From the NCBI GenBank assembly GCA_947174985.1, contig CAMWLB010000037.1, positions 1 to 14,498 on the forward strand: a DNA stretch of 14,498 bases, given 5' to 3'. Below the pieces are notes generated by a model. The model ran no database searches. It was not told the origin of the DNA and was given only the letters and a program-made list of their open reading frames with translations. Every line of letters begins with the position of its first letter. Position 1 is the stretch's first letter. The position numbers and the translations under genes are program-made. This document shows positions 1 through 6,745 of the stretch, piece after piece. The DNA is from an uncultured Lachnospiraceae bacterium (lineage in GTDB: Bacteria > Bacillota > Clostridia > Lachnospirales > Lachnospiraceae).

Positions 1-1505
1 ATCCAGTCCTGCACCAGTTCCCTGTAGGATTTATCCCATTCTGCATTATACGTATCATCGGAGCAGATATATGCGATGACCGCCTGCTCTCCATATTGGT
101 CTACAAGATAACCAACGAAAGAAGAACCGGATAAATATGTCGAATTCGGATCTGTGTATCCACAAGCGTGTGCCTCAATATCCTCCACCGCGCGAAAATC
201 TATCTTCGCATCTATTGGTCTGCCGATAAAGGCAATATATTCCTGAATGCATGCTATTGATGTGTTATTCCAGTCATTGTTTAGAAAAGCATACCCATAC
301 TCATCATATTTATAAGAAAAGTATCTGGCAGAACCCTCTCTCTTCCATTTGCTTTCATTGTCATAGTAACCTTCCATAAGAGAATGAATATACTCGTGCA
401 TTAGGGAATCCACTCTTTCTAAATAAATAATATGAGCTCCCGGCACATAAAAAGAGGTTTTCTGCACACTTTTTCCATTTATAAAAACAACAGAAAGATC
501 ATTATAATATGTATCAAAGGCAAACAATTCCTGATACTGCTCCATCTGCCGCGCATTGCACTCCAAAAACTCCCTGACTTCTCCATAATCTTTATGTAAG
601 AAATTCTCTGAAACCATGGGATTATCTGCCCAGTTTGCATTCTGCCAATTCTTTTCGATATAAAAACATGCATACTCACACGCCGCCGCATAGTCAAGGG
701 ACACACCGCCGTACTGATAATAAATCTTCGTCAGACTGCACTCCACACCATTATCTTTGTAAAATGCCTCCAACACTTCATTAGCGCTTTCAACGCCTTC
801 CGCAGTACCCGAATCGGACAACAGTTCCAGAAAATCCTCCTCCGAATGTGCAGACAGGTATTTGTTGACAAAACAGCAGGCATTGTCCTTCGCCGCTTCC
901 ACATCCTCAGACGAAACAAATTTCTCATCAAAACACAGCAGATTTAAGTCATACAATGCTGGACTGCTCATCTGCTGAAACCCATCCGTTTCCCTATAGA
1001 GCAGCCCCGCCTCTTTGCACAGATAATTGGCATACCCGTACGCCAGTCCGTAATTTCCCCACTCGCCGTACGCCGTAAGCAGAACCCCTGTAATGTATTC
1101 CACAGAATCCCACGGTTGAACCGGAATATAGAGTCGATTGTCCGACACGGCAGTGCCGTCAAAGTTTCCTGACAGAAACACGGCAATCTCTATCTCGGGA
1201 AGCGTACTGTCGATACAGTCCAGTACCTTTTCCGTCGCCGCAATACAGTCCTGCCTTTCCTGTTTATCTATTGCCGACTCAAAATAATAGACTGCAAAAT
1301 CCGTTTCGGTCTTTTCCATTTCCTTTACAAAAGAAAATGCCCCTGATACCTCCCCATAGCGGATTGTAGCTTTTTCATATACATATTCTGCCGGCACTGC
1401 ATTTTCCGCCTGCATTTCCGATTTCTCACCATGCGCCGCCGAATTGCAGGCAGTAAGCACTGTCAGCATGGCGGCAATCCCAAACAATAACTTTCTTTTT
1501 CTCAT
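1..1505 (-). CDS. Large lipoprotein with gluzincin-type (HExxH...E) peptidase domain, partial
   Basis: A single open frame runs from the ATG at 1505 through the left window edge (501 codons, no stop), so the C-terminus is missing. Residues 1-20 form a lipoprotein signal (MRKRKLL, hydrophobic core, lipobox LTAC, Cys20), so the protein is probably anchored on the outer face of the membrane. At 370-374 lies HEYIH, followed 15 residues later by E390 in the context KREGSARYFS. This matches the HExxH...E(G)xA arrangement of gluzincin / peptidase-MA-like zinc metallopeptidases: H370 and H374 as ligands, E371 catalytic, E390 third ligand. The start is chosen for the signal peptide; the ribosome site is not ideal (AAGGATG about 13 nt upstream). 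It is separated from the upstream gene by a hairpin at 1548-1583. Substrate unknown. The peptidase assignment rests on the motif and its spacing alone. Confidence 0.8.
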   Translation of the reverse strand, partial: MRKRKLLFGIAAMLTVLTACNSAAHGEKSEMQAENAVPAEYVYEKATIRYGEVSGAFSFVKEMEKTETDFAVYYFESAIDKQERQDCIAATEKVLDCIDSTLPEIEIAVFLSGNFDGTAVSDNRLYIPVQPWDSVEYITGVLLTAYGEWGNYGLAYGYANYLCKEAGLLYRETDGFQQMSSPALYDLNLLCFDEKFVSSEDVEAAKDNACCFVNKYLSAHSEEDFLELLSDSGTAEGVESANEVLEAFYKDNGVECSLTKIYYQYGGVSLDYAAACEYACFYIEKNWQNANWADNPMVSENFLHKDYGEVREFLECNARQMEQYQELFAFDTYYNDLSVVFINGKSVQKTSFYVPGAHIIYLERVDSLMHEYIHSLMEGYYDNESKWKREGSARYFSYKYDEYGYAFLNNDWNNTSIACIQEYIAFIGRPIDAKIDFRAVEDIEAHACGYTDPNSTYLSGSSFVGYLVDQYGEQAVIAYICSDDTYNAEWDKSYRELVQDW

Positions 1506-1547
1506 CCGCCTATCTTCTCATCCTTTTCATATATTGTAAAATATATC

Positions 1548-1583
1548 AAATGACAGGAATCTGTCGCCAGAATCCTGTCATTT
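1548..1583 (-). terminator. Hairpin, probable transcription terminator of the coiled-coil gene
   Basis: Arms AAATGACAGGA (1548-1558) and TCCTGTCATTT (1573-1583) pair perfectly over 11 bp. After one A/A mismatch the stem continues with TCTG/CAGA closing a TCGC tetraloop. It lies 14 nt past the stop of the coiled-coil gene on the minus strand. The following sequence (GATATATTTTAC) is only weakly T-rich, so it could also be a 3'-end stabiliser or a partial terminator within an operon. Confidence 0.6.
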
Positions 1584-1596
1584 ATCATTTCGTCTG

Positions 1597-2403
1597 TTAT
1601 ACGGAGACATCAAGATTAGCGCCTTCTACCGTCACGGGCGCTTCCGTCGTCTCCACCGGCATCTCCATACCTGAAAGCTGTAAGGAAACACCGCTTGAAG
1701 CCTCGCTCTTTTCCTTTGCCAGCTTATCAAACAACGCCTTTAAGTACTTCAAATCCGCTTCTGTAATTTCCTTGAGTTCGTCTGCCCTGTGCTTCTTCTT
1801 AAGCCGCTCCAAATCCTCGGGACTCATATTCTTTTGCACAGACAGCCCCAGTTCATCCGAAAGCTCATCAAGACCTTCTGCCATCATCTCATTCGTAAGC
1901 TCCTCCATGGACTTCTCCATGGATTGCATAGACGCCTGATATTCCTGCATAAGCGCTTCCAGCTCTTCGTCCTGCTGCTCGCTTTCCGCTTCTGCCTCCG
2001 CACTCTCTTTGGCTTCCTCGTATGCATCCAAATCATCGGAGCAGGAACCCGTCCTCTCGGCTTTTTCTTCCTGCTGCAAGTGTTTCATCCGCTTTTTTGC
2101 TATCCGCTCCATTTTCTTGGCATGAATCAGCGCCTGCTCCAACTCTTTCTCGTCATAATCAGGATTTCTCAGCATCCGCGCCAGCATGGCGACCTTGGAG
2201 CGTGCGCTCACAAGCACCCTGCCCGCAGTGCCGGAGGTTTTTGTCTGTAAAATCCGATTGGAAATTTCCCTGAAATTATACTGTAGGCGCTTCTTTTTCT
2301 TCGTACTCGGCTTTGTCACGGAAATGGTGCCTACATGATTGCCCTTTCCATCCGTAAGCTTTATTCTCGTCGTATTGGAGCTTCCTATGCTCATGATTCC
2401 CAT
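1597..2403 (-). CDS. Conserved-looking coiled-coil protein of unknown function
   Basis: A 268-residue protein with no family that I recognise. The N-terminus (1-30) has no signal peptide or membrane segment and reads as a short beta-like region, followed by a strongly basic stretch (KPSTKKKKR, about 31-39). From about residue 95 to 235 it is very rich in Glu, Lys, Ala, Met and Gln with heptad-like spacing, indicating long helices or a coiled coil. The tail is Ser/Thr/Val-rich. It is probably cytoplasmic, perhaps a structural or scaffold protein. The start is well supported: AAGGAGG lies 8 nt before the ATG. It is 111 bp downstream of the metallolyase on the same strand, so the two may be co-transcribed; a hairpin at 1548-1583 follows it. 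Confidence 0.75.
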   Translation of the reverse strand: MGIMSIGSSNTTRIKLTDGKGNHVGTISVTKPSTKKKKRLQYNFREISNRILQTKTSGTAGRVLVSARSKVAMLARMLRNPDYDEKELEQALIHAKKMERIAKKRMKHLQQEEKAERTGSCSDDLDAYEEAKESAEAEAESEQQDEELEALMQEYQASMQSMEKSMEELTNEMMAEGLDELSDELGLSVQKNMSPEDLERLKKKHRADELKEITEADLKYLKALFDKLAKEKSEASSGVSLQLSGMEMPVETTEAPVTVEGANLDVSV

Positions 2404-2469
2404 GCTGTTATCCTCCTTGATAAAAGCAGTTTTTTACAAGCTTGCCGGCAATTCCATTTGCCAAATGCT

Positions 2470-2497
2470 TTGATTCTTTATATATCGGCAGAATCAA
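2470..2497. repeat. Small inverted repeat between metallolyase and coiled-coil gene
   Basis: TTGATTC (2470-2476) and GAATCAA (2491-2497) are perfect 7-nt inverted copies around a 14-nt AT-rich loop. The repeat sits 18 nt past the metallolyase stop. There is no clear T-tract, so it may be an attenuating hairpin, a weak operator, or chance. Confidence 0.3.
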
Positions 2498-2514
2498 GGA
2501 AAAACTTTATCAAA

Positions 2515-3498
2515 CTACAGCACGTTGTCAATCAGCTCCTGATAAAACATTGCGTAGTCCGTTCTTTTTTCCTTGATAAACTGAATCGCAGAGGAAGGGT
2601 GGCTGTTCAGCGTTCCGGTCAGAAGGTAGGGAATGTCATACCCCCATACCGCGCCCTCGTCCTTCAGCTTCTGCATATGCTTTTCCACAAAGTTCATAAT
2701 GGCAATCTTATTGTACTTGGGATTGCGCAAAAAGCTCAGCAAAAGCTCCATATAGCAGTTGCCTGCGCCTCTGCCCATGCCGCTTACCGTTGCGTCCAGA
2801 TAGCTTGCTCCCATGGTAAGCGCTTCGATGGTATTGGCAAACGCAAGCTGCTGGTTGTTGTGTGCGTGTATGCCGACCTTTTTGTTGTACTTCGCCGCCA
2901 CATTCAGATATTTATCGCAAAGACGCTCTATCTGCTCGGGATAAAAAGCGCCGAAGCTGTCCACCAGATAAATGGTATCCACACTGCTCTGTCCCAAAAG
3001 CTCCAGACCGCCGTCCAGCTCATCATCATTCACCTTGGATACCGCCATGATATTTACAGTCGTCTCGTAGCCCTTCTTTTTGGCGTCCTCTAACATTTCT
3101 ATCGCTGCCGGAATGGCGTTGATATAGGTTGCCACACGGATTAAGTCGATAACACTGTCCTTTTTGTTCAGAATATCCTTCTTGAAATCGGTTCTTCCCA
3201 CATCCGCCATAACAGAAATTTTCATATCCGTCTTGTTGTCGCCCACAATGCTGCGGATATCCTGCTCCTTACAGAACTTCCACTTTCCGAAGTTTGCGGG
3301 ATCGAAAATTTCGGCAGATGCCTTATATCCGAATTCCATATAATCGACGCCCGCCTTTATGTTTGCCAGATACAAATCCTTGACAAACTCATCTGTAAAT
3401 GCAAAATTATTGACCAGTCCGCCGTCCCGCAAGGTACAGTCCACTACCTTGATGTCGGGGCGGAAAGACACTAATGAACCCTGTCTGCTGCGACTCAT
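2515..3498 (-). CDS. DRE-TIM metallolyase family protein (HMG-CoA lyase / 4-hydroxy-2-oxovalerate aldolase-like)
   Basis: A 327-residue TIM-barrel enzyme of the HMGL-like superfamily. These divalent-metal enzymes make or break a C-C bond next to an oxo group. Visible signatures are the opening DCTLRDGG (20-27; Asp20 metal ligand, Arg24 catalytic in the family), LVDSFG (178-183), the metal-binding HAHNN (211-215) and GMGRGAGN (240-247). It lacks a LeuA-like regulatory domain. The C-terminus is too divergent for me to assign the substrate; 4-hydroxy-2-oxovalerate aldolase (MhpE/DmpG) is the nearest general match. The start at 3498 is chosen because AGGAGG precedes it by 9 nt; an upstream TTG at 3549 adds 17 basic residues but has no ribosome site. 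The gene is driven by the promoter at 3596-3624 and followed by the coiled-coil gene. Fold confidence is high, reaction confidence low. Confidence 0.85.
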   Translation of the reverse strand: MSRSRQGSLVSFRPDIKVVDCTLRDGGLVNNFAFTDEFVKDLYLANIKAGVDYMEFGYKASAEIFDPANFGKWKFCKEQDIRSIVGDNKTDMKISVMADVGRTDFKKDILNKKDSVIDLIRVATYINAIPAAIEMLEDAKKKGYETTVNIMAVSKVNDDELDGGLELLGQSSVDTIYLVDSFGAFYPEQIERLCDKYLNVAAKYNKKVGIHAHNNQQLAFANTIEALTMGASYLDATVSGMGRGAGNCYMELLLSFLRNPKYNKIAIMNFVEKHMQKLKDEGAVWGYDIPYLLTGTLNSHPSSAIQFIKEKRTDYAMFYQELIDNVL

Positions 3499-3595
3499 TT
3501 TTCCGTTCCTCCTGTTTCTTACCGTGTTTTGCTTTTTCTTCTGTGCCAATGTGCGCGCTGCACTATGACACTTTAAACCGTTAAACTACCATGTA

Positions 3596-3624
3596 AGGAT
3601 AATGGATTTTATGGCGTTTGTCAA
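3596..3624 (-). promoter_or_regulatory. Sigma-70-type promoter of the metallolyase gene
   Basis: On the minus strand a perfect -35 TTGACA (3619-3624) is separated by exactly 17 nt from -10 TATCCT (3596-3601). Transcription would begin near 3590, giving a leader of about 90 nt before the ATG at 3498. It fits a housekeeping promoter. Assigned from sequence only. Confidence 0.65.
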
Positions 3625-3633
3625 GTGGGCCTA

Positions 3634-3663
3634 ACGTAAATTCTTCCGTGGAAGAATTTACGT
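3634..3663. repeat. Perfect 14-bp inverted repeat with 2-nt loop
   Basis: ACGTAAATTCTTCC (3634-3647) and GGAAGAATTTACGT (3650-3663) are exact reverse complements around GT. Just after it, CGTGGAAGA recurs (3648-3656 and 3661-3669), each followed by an (A)TTTA-like stretch. The repeat lies between the divergent promoters, upstream of both -35 boxes. No T-run follows, so it is not a standard terminator. A dimeric regulator's operator or a mobile-repeat remnant is possible. Confidence 0.8.
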
Positions 3664-3687
3664 GGAAGAGATTTAGTGGATATTCGA

Positions 3688-3716
3688 TAGAAATATGCAT
3701 GTGAGTGTGATATTAT
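3688..3716 (+). promoter_or_regulatory. Candidate promoter of the acyltransferase gene
   Basis: TAGAAA (3688-3693), a 17-nt spacer and TATTAT (3711-3716) preceded by TGA give an extended -10 (TGn). It lies about 40 nt before the acyltransferase ATG. The -35 is weak, so confidence is limited. Confidence 0.45.
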
Positions 3717-3754
3717 AGTAGCGATACAATTTGAAATTGATCCGAGGTATGTGA

Positions 3755-4831
3755 ATGGAGAGAAAATTTTACATAGATAATTTAAGATGGCTGGCAATCC
3801 TGCTGCTTTTTCCATTCCACGCTGCACAGATTTGGAGTGGCGGCGAATACAGCGGGTTTTACATATGGTCGCACACAAACACCGCTCTTTATGTGTTTGC
3901 AACCGCTGTGTATCCATGGTATATGACCTTTTTATTTACCATTGCAGGCATGAGCTGTAAATATGCTCTTTCAAAAAGGACAAACAAACAATTTGTTGTG
4001 GAGCGGACGAAAAAATTACTCATTCCTTTTTTCTTCGGACTGCTTGTACTTGTTCCGGTCATGACCTATACTGCAGAAGTGTTCTTCAATGGGTATACAG
4101 GTACTTACTGGCAGCAGTATGGATTGTTTTTCACAAAAGAAACCGATTTAACAGGATATCGTGGAGGCTTTACTCCCGGACATCTTTGGTTTTTACTGTA
4201 TTTGTTTGTAATTTCTTTAGCAGCACTTCTAATTATTTCCTTGCAAAAGAAGTGTCTGCCGAAGTTCAGAGTTGACAGTATTTCCTATTTTTTCCTTATT
4301 TTGCTGTTTGTACCGGAGTGGCTTTGCCAATATATCCTGAATATCGGCGGGAAAAGCTTAGGGCAATTTATGATACTGTTTTTGTTCGGATACTATATCC
4401 TTTCGGAAGAAAGCATTTTGCAAAAACTAAAACAATACCGGTATGTGAGTTTGGCGATTTGCATCCTGTCAGGCAGTTTATACACCTATCTGTACTGTTT
4501 TGAAAATCTCAGAACCATCTGGATGACCGGACTCTATATCTTTTTCGGCTGGATGGGAATTATAACATTGCTTGGCATAGGACAGACAAAGCTGAACTTT
4601 CATAACCGGCTCAGCGTTTATTTAACCCGGGCGTCTTTCCCTGTTTACATTCTCCATATGCCGGTTCTGGTCGTGGCAGGTTTTTTCGTCTTGAAATTAC
4701 CTGTTGGTGTTGCAGGGCAGTTTTTATTGATTGTATTGATTTCGTTCATTGCAACATTTTTTATCTATGAAATGGTAAAGAAAGTGCCTGTTTTACGGTT
4801 TTTTCTCGGAATGACGAAGCAGAAATCATGA
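3755..4831 (+). CDS. Acyltransferase family 3 integral membrane protein
   Basis: A 358-residue, very hydrophobic protein with about ten predicted membrane segments. Its N-terminus, YIDNLRWLAILLLFPFHAAQ (6-25), is the hallmark of acyltransferase-3 proteins: conserved D8 and R11 at the start of the first helix and the putative catalytic H22 at its end. A second family-like stretch is PGHLWFLLYL. Members of this family O-acylate cell-surface or secreted glycans, lipids or antibiotics from the membrane; the acceptor cannot be told from the sequence. Length is normal for the family. The start has a GAGG site about 8 nt upstream; an ATG 6 nt earlier is immediately closed by TGA. It is a single-gene unit, divergent from the metallolyase and ended by the terminator at 4838-4867. 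Confidence 0.88.
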   Translation: MERKFYIDNLRWLAILLLFPFHAAQIWSGGEYSGFYIWSHTNTALYVFATAVYPWYMTFLFTIAGMSCKYALSKRTNKQFVVERTKKLLIPFFFGLLVLVPVMTYTAEVFFNGYTGTYWQQYGLFFTKETDLTGYRGGFTPGHLWFLLYLFVISLAALLIISLQKKCLPKFRVDSISYFFLILLFVPEWLCQYILNIGGKSLGQFMILFLFGYYILSEESILQKLKQYRYVSLAICILSGSLYTYLYCFENLRTIWMTGLYIFFGWMGIITLLGIGQTKLNFHNRLSVYLTRASFPVYILHMPVLVVAGFFVLKLPVGVAGQFLLIVLISFIATFFIYEMVKKVPVLRFFLGMTKQKS

Positions 4832-4837
4832 AAATGC

Positions 4838-4875
4838 AAAGCTGCCGCAGTCTCCCACGGCAGCTTTGTTCCATT
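4838..4875 (+). terminator. Bidirectional terminator between acyltransferase and rubrerythrin
   Basis: AAAGCTGCCG (4838-4847) pairs perfectly with CGGCAGCTTT (4858-4867) over 10 bp around a 10-nt loop. GTTCCATTCTTTTT follows on the plus strand. It lies 6 nt after the acyltransferase stop and close to the convergent rubrerythrin stop, so it probably serves both, although the T-run is better for the plus strand. Confidence 0.8.
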
Positions 4876-4879
4876 CTTT

Positions 4880-5416
4880 TTAATAGTTTTCCGCGCTTAC
4901 TTCAAAATAGCTCTGCGGATGATTACAGGTCGGGCATACCTGAGGCGCTTTTGTGCCTACCACGATATGTCCACAGTTACGGCACTCCCACACCTTCACT
5001 TCGCTCTTTTCAAACACTTTTGCCGTCTCTATATTTTTAAGCAGGGCGCGGTATCTCTCCTCATGATGCTTTTCGATGGCACCAACCAGACGGAATTTTT
5101 CGGCAAGCTCCGGAAATCCTTCACTTTCAGCCGTCTTGGCAAATTCCTCATACATATCCGTCCATTCATGGTTTTCACCATCTGCTGCCGCCGCAAGGTT
5201 TTCTGTCGTACTGCCAATGCCGCTCAATTCCTTGAACCACATTTTTGCATGTTCTTTTTCATTGTCAGCGGTCTTTAAAAACAGAGAAGAAATCTGCTCA
5301 TATCCCTCTTTTTTTGCCACCGAAGCAAAATAGGTATACTTATTCCTTGCCTGAGATTCCCCCGCGAATGCTGCTTCCAGATTCTTTTCTGTCTGTGTTC
5401 CTGCATACTTGTTCAT
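4880..5416 (-). CDS. rbr: Rubrerythrin
   Basis: A 178-residue two-domain non-haem iron protein that reduces hydrogen peroxide in the cytoplasm of anaerobes, taking electrons through rubredoxin-like centres. The N-terminal ferritin-like four-helix domain shows the diiron ligands E20 (AGESQARNKY), E53/H56 (DNEKEH) and E115/H118 (AIEKHHEE), with further Glu ligands in the 84-99 helix. The C-terminal rubredoxin domain carries C145/C148 (WECRNCG) and C161/C164 (CPTCNHP) for the FeS4 site. All expected ligand motifs are present, and the length suits short rubrerythrins. The start at 5416 has AAGGAGG 7 nt upstream; a start at 5440 would translate through that ribosome site and is rejected. The gene has its own strong promoter with a PerR-like box. 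Confidence 0.96.
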   Translation of the reverse strand: MNKYAGTQTEKNLEAAFAGESQARNKYTYFASVAKKEGYEQISSLFLKTADNEKEHAKMWFKELSGIGSTTENLAAAADGENHEWTDMYEEFAKTAESEGFPELAEKFRLVGAIEKHHEERYRALLKNIETAKVFEKSEVKVWECRNCGHIVVGTKAPQVCPTCNHPQSYFEVSAENY

Positions 5417-5446
5417 GCCGTATCCTCCTTCATTTGTCATAATAGA

Positions 5447-5461
5447 TACTAATCATTATGG
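5447..5461 (-). promoter_or_regulatory. PerR-box-like operator in front of rubrerythrin
   Basis: Read on the minus strand, the 15-mer CCATAATGATTAGTA matches the known PerR consensus TTATAATnATTATAA at 11 of 14 defined positions, with an unbroken ATAATnATTA core. It covers the region just downstream of the expected transcription start of the promoter at 5467-5495, where a bound repressor would block transcription. PerR control of rubrerythrin is established in clostridia; its application here is inference. Confidence 0.6.
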
Positions 5462-5466
5462 AACAT

Positions 5467-5495
5467 AGTTTATCTGTTTTACCACTTCCTGTCAA
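5467..5495 (-). promoter_or_regulatory. Sigma-70-type promoter of rubrerythrin
   Basis: A perfect -35 TTGACA (5490-5495), a 17-nt spacer and -10 TAAACT (5467-5472) on the minus strand. The start would be near 5460, within or next to the PerR-like box. The strong -35 suits an inducible gene held down by a repressor. Confidence 0.7.
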
Positions 5496-5544
5496 TGCAA
5501 ATCGTCCCGCTTGAAATACGCAAAACCTTTTTTCACACATCCCT

Positions 5545-5895
5545 TTATCCACGCGCTTCCTGCCATGAATCATAAATGATAAGCGCCATCACCTGCAGCT
5601 CTTCCTCTTCCAGATTCATCAGGCTGTGCCCTTTGCCGGACGGTGTAAAGAAATGCTCCCCCTCCTTCAGCGTCAGCGTCCGCTCATGGTTGTCGTCGAT
5701 GGTCGCCGTCCCCTTGATGACATAATAGTCTTCTCCGTCTCCCTGATGCACATGATAGCCGACGGAACAGCCCTTTTGCAGCGTCACCTTCGCGTACACA
5801 CGGTTCATGCCGTGCATCTCCCCCGCTTCCAGTATATGGTCAAAATGGACGGTTCCCTGCCCGCCTAAAAATTCTTTTTGGTCTACACTCCGCAT
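5545..5895 (-). CDS. Single-domain cupin protein
   Basis: A 116-residue small beta-barrel protein of the cupin_2 type. Both cupin motifs are textbook. Motif 1 spans G42 to G62 with H48, H50 and E55 in the pattern G-x5-HxH-x4-E-x6-G. Motif 2 spans G79 to N94 with P85, G87, H90 and N94 in G-x5-PxG-x2-H-x3-N. H48, H50, E55 and H90 are the expected metal ligands, so it should bind a divalent metal in the cytoplasm. Reaction or ligand unknown; stand-alone cupins include isomerases, dioxygenases and sugar-binding proteins. The ATG follows AGGAAG by 7 nt and a promoter at 5925-5953. It lies upstream of rubrerythrin on the same strand, 128 bp away, but rubrerythrin has its own promoter. Confidence 0.92.
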   Translation of the reverse strand: MRSVDQKEFLGGQGTVHFDHILEAGEMHGMNRVYAKVTLQKGCSVGYHVHQGDGEDYYVIKGTATIDDNHERTLTLKEGEHFFTPSGKGHSLMNLEEEELQVMALIIYDSWQEARG

Positions 5896-5924
5896 AAGAC
5901 ACTTCCTTTCTTTTTGTTTTACTC

Positions 5925-5953
5925 AGTATACACCATCGCGTCTACTATGAAAA
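5925..5953 (-). promoter_or_regulatory. Promoter of the cupin gene
   Basis: On the minus strand TTTTCA (5948-5953), a 17-nt spacer and TATACT (5925-5930) preceded by TG, an extended -10. The leader to the ATG at 5895 is about 25 nt. It is back-to-back with the plus-strand promoter at 5959-5987. Confidence 0.55.
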
Positions 5954-5958
5954 GACTG

Positions 5959-5987
5959 TTGCATTTATTTTCCGAAACTGCTATCAT
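5959..5987 (+). promoter_or_regulatory. Promoter of the small lipoprotein gene
   Basis: TTGCAT (5959-5964), a 17-nt spacer and TATCAT (5982-5987) with an upstream TGC, giving an extended -10. The leader to the ATG at 6059 is about 65 nt. The -35 boxes of this and the divergent cupin promoter are only 5 nt apart, so a single regulator could affect both. Confidence 0.5.
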
Positions 5988-6058
5988 AAATTCTACAGGT
6001 GTACAATATTCTGTTTGTGCGCCTGTTCACGAAACAATGTAACATGGAGGATATTAAG

Positions 6059-6643
6059 ATGAAAAAACGATTTCTAATTTGCGCCTGTGTACTTATTATG
6101 ATGGCTGCATGCCTTTCTGCCTGCGGGGAAAAGGGAACGCCTCCCGTGCTGACGGTTGACGGAAAGGAGATTACGCTCGGCGAATCCACTCCTTACAATC
6201 TGCCGCAGGGTTTTGAGTGTACTCTTGCCGGAAATTATATTCCCATTGGTAAAATGCCCGCCAATAGCTGGATGTCAGACCTTTGGTCCGCCAAAAAAGA
6301 CGGTGAGACCTATATTTATTATTATGTCTATAATCCCTCGAGGGAGGAAGTCACTTATACAGGAGCCACTATATATAAGTTGAGTTTCTATATGAATTCA
6401 GAGGAAAAATCTTATTGGGCTGTAAACAATGTTTTGGTAAACGGTATCAATTTCTATGGCATGAATTCTGACGAGGTAAAAGCCGCCATGCAGGGACTTA
6501 AAGCACCTCGCGAAACTTCCTACGGCTCTCTTATCTACGAGGACGGACAGTACTCCTATACGATACGCTTTGACGACAACGGAGTGGTAGAAGAAGTCGA
6601 AATAGAAATGACGATTGCCAAGAGTTACAGCAAGATTTCGTAG
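6059..6643 (+). CDS. Small lipoprotein of unknown function
   Basis: A 194-residue predicted lipoprotein: MKKR, a hydrophobic core and the lipobox LSAC (19-22, lipidated Cys22), so it should sit on the outer membrane face. The mature part has no cysteine or obvious catalytic motif. It is rich in Tyr, Gly and acidic residues and alternates short beta-like strands (TYIYYYVYNP, YTGATIYKLSFY, QYSYTIRFDDNGVVEEVEIEM), suggesting a small beta-sandwich or a substrate-binding or inhibitor-type domain. I recognise no family. The start at 6059 has GGAGG 8 nt upstream and begins a proper signal peptide; a GTG at 5999 in the same frame would bury the signal and is rejected. It is a single-gene unit with a promoter at 5959-5987 and a terminator at 6695-6730. 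Confidence 0.85.
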   Translation: MKKRFLICACVLIMMAACLSACGEKGTPPVLTVDGKEITLGESTPYNLPQGFECTLAGNYIPIGKMPANSWMSDLWSAKKDGETYIYYYVYNPSREEVTYTGATIYKLSFYMNSEEKSYWAVNNVLVNGINFYGMNSDEVKAAMQGLKAPRETSYGSLIYEDGQYSYTIRFDDNGVVEEVEIEMTIAKSYSKIS

Positions 6644-6694
6644 GCAGTTTGGAATTTCTCCGTTTTCAACGACGGCGACTATACTTATAATATG

Positions 6695-6730
6695 AAAAAA
6701 GCCCTGAATCCGATATTCGCGGGCTTTTTT
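6695..6730 (+). terminator. Bidirectional terminator
   Basis: AAAAAAGCCC (6695-6704) and GGGCTTTTTT (6721-6730) form a perfect 10-bp stem. Inside the loop GAAT (6706-6709) can pair with ATTC (6715-6718). The A-run and T-run flank the GC core on both sides, so it can end both the small lipoprotein transcript and the convergent permease transcript that stops at 6746. Confidence 0.85.
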
Positions 6731-6745
6731 CATACCTTATGATAT

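Larger units (their letters stand above)
3499..3754. other. Divergent intergenic region, metallolyase / acyltransferase
   Basis: This is the longest gene-free stretch (256 bp). It holds the minus-strand metallolyase promoter (3596-3624), a small TTTAA/TTAAA inverted repeat in its leader (3572-3585), a perfect 14-bp hairpin (3634-3663) and a candidate plus-strand promoter (3688-3716). I see no convincing small gene. Confidence 0.6.

Noticed and set aside
479..1186. Three short minus-strand frames (75, 66 and 72 codons)
   Set aside because: They are out-of-frame shadows of the long lipoprotein frame that runs continuously from 1505 to the left edge.
1550..2273. Several plus-strand frames rich in Ser, Leu, Phe and His
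   Set aside because: They are antisense reflections of the Glu/Lys-rich coiled-coil gene and have no ribosome sites or recognisable domains.
2335..3093. A 252-codon plus-strand frame
   Set aside because: It lies antisense to the metallolyase and coiled-coil genes, whose motifs and ribosome sites are clear. Its translation is low-complexity (Leu/His/Arg/Val-rich) with no motif.
3499..3549. TTG start extending the metallolyase by 17 residues
   Set aside because: There is no ribosome site before the TTG, and the extension encodes the AGGAGG of the start at 3498.
3621..3917. A 98-codon minus-strand frame
   Set aside because: It runs antisense to the start of the acyltransferase and across the hairpin and promoters; it has no domain.
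5999..6058. Upstream GTG start for the small lipoprotein
   Set aside because: It would put 20 residues before the signal peptide and translate through the GGAGG site of the ATG at 6059.
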